From NCBI GenBank assembly GCA_027491215.1, contig JAIXWP010000045.1, positions 1 through 34,650 on the forward strand: a stretch of 34,650 nucleotides of DNA, written 5' to 3'. The notes below the pieces were generated by a model. That model was not told where the DNA came from. It ran no database searches and was given only the letters and a program-made list of their open reading frames with translations. Made by a program: the position numbers and the translations under genes. This stretch comes from Flavobacteriales bacterium. Lineage in GTDB: Bacteria; Bacteroidota; Bacteroidia; Flavobacteriales_D; Sanyastnellaceae. Positions 30,148 through 34,650 of the stretch are shown here, piece after piece; position 1 is the stretch's first letter; each line of letters opens with the position of its first letter.

Positions 30148-30963
30148 ATGAGACAGTGGATAACCATCAAGGAATACAGTGATATTCTGTTTGAATATTA
30201 CGAAGGAATCGCGAAGATTACCATTAATAGACCCCAGGTTTATAATGCGTTTCGTCCGGAAACGAATTTGCAAATGATCGACGCGATGGACATTTGTCGT
30301 GAGCGTCAAGACATTGCTGTGGTAGTTCTTACAGGAACTGGTGATAAAGCGTTTTGCAGCGGTGGCGATCAGAATGTGAAGGGTGTTGGTGGTTACATCG
30401 GTGAAGATGGAGTGCCACGTTTGAATGTGTTAGATCTTCATAAACGTATCCGCGAATTACCTAAGCCAGTTATTGCAATGGTCAATGGCTATGCCATTGG
30501 AGGAGGTCACGTATTGCACGTGGTATGCGATCTCACGATCGCATCTGACAATGCTCGCTTTGGTCAAACAGGTCCTAAGGTTGGAAGCTTTGACGCAGGA
30601 TTTGGATCGAGCTACCTGGCTCGCCACGTTGGTCAAAAGAAGGCAAGAGAGATTTGGTTCCTTTGTGAGCAATACACTGCAAAAGAAGCAGAGGATATGG
30701 GAATGGTCAATAAAGTTGTTCCTCTTGCTGATCTCGAAGAAACAACCGTTCAATGGTGTAAAACCATCATGAAAAGAAGTCCACTTGCAGTGCGTATGAT
30801 CAAGCGGGGCTTGAACGCTGAGTTGGATGGTCAGCGTGGATTAATGGAGTTTGCAGGAGATGCAACATTGCTTTATTACTTGACTGAAGAAGCACAAGAA
30901 GGTAAGAAAGCCTTTCTCGAAAAGAGAGACCCAGACTTCCAGAAATTTCCAAAATTCCCATAA
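30148..30963 (+). CDS. menB: 1,4-dihydroxy-2-naphthoyl-CoA synthase
   Basis: MenB (271 residues) is a crotonase-fold enzyme that closes the second ring of the naphthoquinone from O-succinylbenzoyl-CoA. The oxyanion-hole segments are [13 protein letters not shown] and [44 protein letters not shown], the second being diagnostic for MenB. The C-terminal [17 protein letters not shown] and the [16 protein letters not shown] ending are also typical. It lies seven bases after menD and eight before menA. Confidence 0.97.
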   Translation: MRQWITIKEYSDILFEYYEGIAKITINRPQVYNAFRPETNLQMIDAMDICRERQDIAVVVLTGTGDKAFCSGGDQNVKGVGGYIGEDGVPRLNVLDLHKRIRELPKPVIAMVNGYAIGGGHVLHVVCDLTIASDNARFGQTGPKVGSFDAGFGSSYLARHVGQKKAREIWFLCEQYTAKEAEDMGMVNKVVPLADLEETTVQWCKTIMKRSPLAVRMIKRGLNAELDGQRGLMEFAGDATLLYYLTEEAQEGKKAFLEKRDPDFQKFPKFP

Positions 30964-30971
30964 GGGTAGAA

Positions 30972-31880
30972 ATGGCAACAACAAATCATTGGCTAGGGGC
31001 TATGCGTCTTCGCACGCTGCCTCTGGCTCTTTCCAGTATAGTAGCTGGTATAGCTATTTCTATGGAGCGAGCTTCAGTTGAATTGCTTCCTGCAATACTT
31101 ATCGTTCTCACTACGATTTTTCTACAGATACTTTCAAATTTTGCCAACGATTATGGCGACTTCAAAAATGGTGCGGACAACACGGAGCGAATAGGGCCGA
31201 AACGGGCTGTTCAAAGCGGTGTCATTTCAGCGTCACAAATGAAGAATGCAATTATTCTATTAGTCGTCTTATCACTTGTTTCTGGTTTTTCATTGCTTTG
31301 GTTGACGCTAGGAAATAGAGGCCTATTTCTTGAAGCACTGAGTCTATTGGTTATTGGCCTTGGCGCAATCGCTGCGGCAATCAAATACACTGCTGGAAAA
31401 AACCCATACGGATATAAGGGTTGGGGAGACTTCTTTGTCTTTTTGTTTTTCGGTATTGTCGGAATAGGCGGCACCACTTTTTTGCTCGCAGGTAATATCA
31501 CATGGTCAGATGGACTTTTGATGCTCACTGTTGGCTGTCTCAGCACCGCAGTCTTAAATCTGAATAACTTAAGGGATCATATCAATGATGCAAAAACAGG
31601 TAAGAAAACATTGGTTGTGAAATGGGGATTTGAAGATGGGAAGTTCTACCATTATGTATTGATTATTACAGCACTCGTATCTGCTGCGATGTTTGCTCTT
31701 TTAATGAATAATCTGCTATTTTTTATACCATTGATTGTGGGAGTCATTTTAGTTAAAAACATAGTCTTTGTCGCCAAGTGTAATGTACCACAAGCATTGG
31801 ATAGTGAATTAAAGAAAGTGGCGCTTTCAGCATTTTTATATTCACTCATACTACTTATATGTGTGAGTGTAAGCGTTTGA
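30972..31880 (+). CDS. menA: 1,4-dihydroxy-2-naphthoate polyprenyltransferase
   Basis: MenA (302 residues) is a UbiA-family membrane enzyme that attaches the prenyl tail to 1,4-dihydroxy-2-naphthoate, giving demethylmenaquinone. The first Asp-rich motif is NDYGDFKNGAD (59-69), which binds the Mg2+-diphosphate, and the second is NLRDHINDAKTGKKTL in the middle of the protein. Eight or nine hydrophobic segments are visible. The DNTERIGPKRAVQSG stretch is typical of MenA. It follows menB directly and precedes an unexpected membrane-protein gene by 31 bases. Confidence 0.95.
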   Translation: MATTNHWLGAMRLRTLPLALSSIVAGIAISMERASVELLPAILIVLTTIFLQILSNFANDYGDFKNGADNTERIGPKRAVQSGVISASQMKNAIILLVVLSLVSGFSLLWLTLGNRGLFLEALSLLVIGLGAIAAAIKYTAGKNPYGYKGWGDFFVFLFFGIVGIGGTTFLLAGNITWSDGLLMLTVGCLSTAVLNLNNLRDHINDAKTGKKTLVVKWGFEDGKFYHYVLIITALVSAAMFALLMNNLLFFIPLIVGVILVKNIVFVAKCNVPQALDSELKKVALSAFLYSLILLICVSVSV

Positions 31881-31911
31881 CGTATTATCTTCACGCCCTA
31901 AACCTTCCAAC

Positions 31912-32973
31912 ATGTCACGTTCTAATGGGTTAATCGGTATTGACATTGCATATATTATTGCTCTTATCGGCTGCTTGTTTGCAAGCATCATTTTCGGTAT
32001 TGGTGGACGATTGCATATGTTGAGTCACGATCACTACTACTTGATCATGGATTTTTTTCCTGCATTGTTTTTCTTTTTAAATGGCTTGACCGTCACTCTT
32101 ACGATGAGAGACCGTCGTATTTCCTCGCGCAGATTGCTTTCATACCTAGGAAAAAGAGGGATGATTTTGGTGTTGGTTGGCTTGTTGTTTATCAAAGTAT
32201 GGCCCCTCAATTTACTATTTGCCTCTGGAATATTTTATCTTATTGCACCATTCTTCGCACAGTGGAACAATATCATACTACGATCACTACTTGTAGTTGT
32301 TTGGTTATTATCTATTGTATTGATCAACTTTGATGTACCGACTACAACATTGTACTCTGGTATTCACCTCGGGGGTGCAAACTTCAAGCATCTTTTTTCG
32401 TTTTTGCTTTTCAATGGTCACTATTCACCGCTACCGTGGTTTATGTTTTTTGTTGCTGGTTTAATATACGGGAGGTCTGATTTAAGACCACGCGGAATCA
32501 TGCCTCCATCAAGCCTTGTAGCTATTTTGTTCATGCTTGCTGCTGTTGGTTTAGAAGGGTATAGTACGAAGGTGTACGGTGTAAAAGACAAAGAAGACAT
32601 CTTATCACTAGTGGGTTTGAATATCAAATTTTACCTACCAGCATTTTTAATTTTTGCTACTGCGTTATGTTTTTTGGTGATGAATGTTGTCAATTATCTC
32701 TTCAGATCATCACTCTCCAAATCGCGATTAGCGCTCATTCACTCCGTATCAGGATCGAAGTACTCTATTTATTTCTTCGTAATGTTTTTTGGAAGCATTA
32801 TAGCTTCAATCACTAATACTATCATTTTTCGAGATAAATGGGTGATATTCTTTTTCGCTTTAGCTCTCATTTCATTCAGCCTTTATATCAGTTACATTTG
32901 GAGAAAGCGTATTTCACAAACAACACCAATTGAATGGATGATCAAGAAAGTATCCAGTTCCACCAAGAAGTAA
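31912..32973 (+). CDS. DUF418/acyltransferase-like multi-pass membrane protein inside the men operon
   Basis: This 353-residue protein has about nine or ten hydrophobic segments and resembles the DUF418 / heparan-alpha-glucosaminide N-acetyltransferase-like group. The N terminus has GIDIAYIIALIGCLFASIIFG, then HDHYYLIMDFFPALFFFLNG. The C terminus SYIWRKRISQTTPIEWMIKK resembles the G-P-x-E-W-x-x-R ending of DUF418 proteins. That group includes proteins that move acetyl groups across the membrane to sugars, but no reaction can be assigned here. It is placed between menA and menC, and its last 40 bases overlap the menC start, so it belongs to the operon transcriptionally. It has no known step in menaquinone synthesis. 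Confidence 0.7.
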   Translation: MSRSNGLIGIDIAYIIALIGCLFASIIFGIGGRLHMLSHDHYYLIMDFFPALFFFLNGLTVTLTMRDRRISSRRLLSYLGKRGMILVLVGLLFIKVWPLNLLFASGIFYLIAPFFAQWNNIILRSLLVVVWLLSIVLINFDVPTTTLYSGIHLGGANFKHLFSFLLFNGHYSPLPWFMFFVAGLIYGRSDLRPRGIMPPSSLVAILFMLAAVGLEGYSTKVYGVKDKEDILSLVGLNIKFYLPAFLIFATALCFLVMNVVNYLFRSSLSKSRLALIHSVSGSKYSIYFFVMFFGSIIASITNTIIFRDKWVIFFFALALISFSLYISYIWRKRISQTTPIEWMIKKVSSSTKK

Positions 32974-33998
32974 CTTGGAGTTATTCGAAGTATCGGCTGC
33001 AATTTTACAAGCCTGCAAAGACTTCGCGTGATACGCTGACAGAGCGCTTGATTTTTATTTTGAAAGCTTCTTCTAATAATCTTTCCGACATTTCAGGGAT
33101 AGGAGAGTGCGCCCCAATCTATGGACTTAGCGTTGAGCCTGCCGCAGAAATTGAATCAATGGTTCAAGCAGCTATTGACGGTTTAAATCGAGGAACTATT
33201 CAAAAACCATCGGATATCAGCAGCCCTGCCATTCGCTTCGCAGTAGAGTCGGCTTGGTTGGATTTTACACATGGAGGAAAAAGACTCATTGTAAATCAGA
33301 AAAACAATAGCATTTCTATTAATGGACTGGTATGGATGAACGAGAAAGAGGCTATGCTTAATGAAGCCTTTGAAAAAATAGCGAATGGATATTCGGTTAT
33401 AAAACTTAAGATTGGAGGGTTGAATTTCGATGATGAACTTTCGATCCTCCATACGCTGAGACAGAAATATGAAAACCGAATCATCATTCGGTTGGATGCT
33501 AATGGAGCTTTCTCTTTTGAGACAGCGATGGAGAAACTAAATGCCTTGGCAGAGTTCGGCATTCATTCCATTGAGCAACCTATTAAAAGCGGTCAATGGG
33601 ATGCTATGAGAATGCTCTGCGAATCTTCTCCGATACCCATAGCCTTAGATGAGGAATTGATAGGCGTGGAGAAAAAAGAAGAAAAAATAGCCTTGCTTGA
33701 TACCATTAGACCACAATACATTATTCTAAAACCTACACTACATGGCGGTCTTTATGGTAGTGATGAGTGGATAAGATTGGCTGAAGAGAGAGACATCCAG
33801 TGGTGGGCTACCAGTGCCTTAGAATCCAATATCGGATTGAATGTCATTGCACAATGGGTTCAAAAATGGAATCCACAATTACCCCAAGGACTGGGCACCG
33901 GAGGTTTATACATCAACAATTTTCCTGCAGCTTGGCAAACAAATGCAGGCCAGTTGAATTTTATCAGTACCGCAGACCTTGCAGCAATTGAGTTTTAA
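32934..33998 (+). CDS. menC: o-Succinylbenzoate synthase
   Basis: MenC (354 residues) is an enolase-superfamily enzyme that dehydrates SHCHC to o-succinylbenzoate. The N-terminal capping domain (about 15-125) includes SGIGECAPIYGLSVEP. The barrel holds the catalytic pair K157-x-K159 (VIKLKIG), metal ligands D188 (RLDANGAF), E214 (SIEQPI) and D239 (IALDEEL), and the second lysine K266 (ILKPTLHGG). All are in the order expected for MenC. The only in-frame ATG is at 32934, which makes a 40-base overlap with the membrane-protein gene; the first ten or so residues may be an extension. Its stop overlaps menE as TAATG. Confidence 0.95.
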   Translation: MDDQESIQFHQEVTWSYSKYRLQFYKPAKTSRDTLTERLIFILKASSNNLSDISGIGECAPIYGLSVEPAAEIESMVQAAIDGLNRGTIQKPSDISSPAIRFAVESAWLDFTHGGKRLIVNQKNNSISINGLVWMNEKEAMLNEAFEKIANGYSVIKLKIGGLNFDDELSILHTLRQKYENRIIIRLDANGAFSFETAMEKLNALAEFGIHSIEQPIKSGQWDAMRMLCESSPIPIALDEELIGVEKKEEKIALLDTIRPQYIILKPTLHGGLYGSDEWIRLAEERDIQWWATSALESNIGLNVIAQWVQKWNPQLPQGLGTGGLYINNFPAAWQTNAGQLNFISTADLAAIEF

Positions 33999-34650
33999 TG
34001 CAATCAGTACTTCAAATAAATCACACTAGTATTGATTTCCATCAAGCTGATTGGGAACAAATGTTACGTGTATCTCTAAATGACCATAAAGAGCAAGAAG
34101 GGTTTGTTTCCTTTTTGAAAGAATGGTTTAATGATTCAGATTTTATCACCGCTCACTCTAGCGGCTCGACTGGTGAGCCAAAGCCCATTCAATTAAAGAA
34201 AGAATGGATGAAGAGAAGTGCCGAGCTCACGAGAGATTTTTTTCAAATTCCTAGCGGGTCAGTTGCATTACTTAAACTTCCCATTTCTTTCATTGCAGGA
34301 AAAATGATGGTTGTCCGTGCAATTGAAAACAATTGGCACCTGATTACTGCAACGCCTAATTCACTAGCTGACTGGGAAAATAGTGATATCACTTTTGCAG
34401 CCTTTACTCCGATGCAGGTAGATTCATTTTTACAAGAAAATAAAGAGAAGTATCAGAAGATAGAAACGGTCATCATAGGTGGAGGAAAGACGTCTGATGC
34501 ATTATGGAATGTTCTTTCAACATGTTCAAATTCCAATTACTTGACCTATGGAATGACAGAAACCTGTACCCATGTTGCTGTGCAGGAAGTGTCTTCCAAA
34601 AATCAAAATGGATTTTTCAGAGCGCTCCCTGGTGTTCGGTTTTCTATTGA
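33998..34650 (+). CDS. menE: o-Succinylbenzoate-CoA ligase, N-terminal part (cut by the right edge)
   Basis: The first 217 codons of an ANL-superfamily adenylating enzyme are present; the rest lies beyond the window. The ATP-binding loop is AHSSGSTGEPKP (52-63), and a second adenylation motif, YGMTETCTHVAV, lies near 184-195. MenE activates o-succinylbenzoate to its CoA thioester between MenC and MenB. The N-terminal region before the loop is short, as in Bacteroidota MenE. The ATG overlaps the menC stop by one base. Placement right after menC makes the assignment firm despite truncation. Confidence 0.9.
   Translation, partial: MQSVLQINHTSIDFHQADWEQMLRVSLNDHKEQEGFVSFLKEWFNDSDFITAHSSGSTGEPKPIQLKKEWMKRSAELTRDFFQIPSGSVALLKLPISFIAGKMMVVRAIENNWHLITATPNSLADWENSDITFAAFTPMQVDSFLQENKEKYQKIETVIIGGGKTSDALWNVLSTCSNSNYLTYGMTETCTHVAVQEVSSKNQNGFFRALPGVRFSI

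Overview
The window looks like chromosomal core sequence from a Bacteroidota bacterium, most likely Flavobacteriales or a close relative. The evidence is two secreted proteins with type IX secretion (T9SS) C-terminal sorting domains, a CarboxypepD_reg-type TonB-dependent receptor, a DUF2851 protein, a small PspC-like gene, a DnaX without the zinc module, and -7 boxes of the Bacteroidota form TAnnTTTG. It is moderately AT-rich. I see no insertion sequence, prophage, CRISPR array, tRNA or rRNA.

Layout. 1-2150 (minus): the start of a membrane-anchored protein that runs off the left edge, then an AGCS amino-acid:cation symporter carrying a periplasmic SprB-repeat-like domain. 2245-3965 (plus): dnaX, split by a run of ten A with the tau-like tail in the -1 frame. 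3962-6168 (minus): a two-gene glycosyltransferase operon (GT4, GT9). 6240-9472 (plus): a TonB-dependent receptor, an Hsp15-like S4 protein and a GNAT acetyltransferase. 9518-10090 (minus): a secreted CAP-domain protein. 10193-11392 (plus): a class I aminotransferase. 11389-15413 (minus): a PNGase F-related T9SS cargo whose stop overlaps the start of a Crp/Fnr regulator. 15866-17381 (plus): DUF2851 and a PspC-like protein. 17502-18621: the rpsF-rpsR-rplI ribosomal operon, closed by a strong terminator. 18710-23631: uvrB, a lipoprotein and a lysyl-endopeptidase-like T9SS protease. 23742-26100: GT2, an ECF-like sigma factor and rsmG, tightly packed. 26261-26980 (minus): an OmpR-type response regulator with no kinase beside it. 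27048-34650 (plus): a menaquinone operon, hotdog thioesterase-menF-menD-menB-menA-(DUF418-like membrane protein)-menC-menE, with menE cut by the right edge.

How the genes work together. The men cluster covers nearly the whole route from chorismate to demethylmenaquinone; menH and the final methyltransferase are not in view. The two T9SS cargos share the same three-module C-terminal tail and probably act outside the cell on glycoproteins and proteins. Most neighbouring same-strand genes overlap or nearly touch, so translational coupling is likely common. Several -7 boxes lie only 4-7 bases before the ATG, suggesting leaderless or nearly leaderless transcripts.

The most notable signals are the dnaX A10 slip site with a downstream hairpin, the PNGase F fold interrupted by about 500 residues, a perfect 12-bp hairpin directly before that gene's start codon, the SprB-like domain on the symporter, and an unexplained membrane protein inside the men operon.
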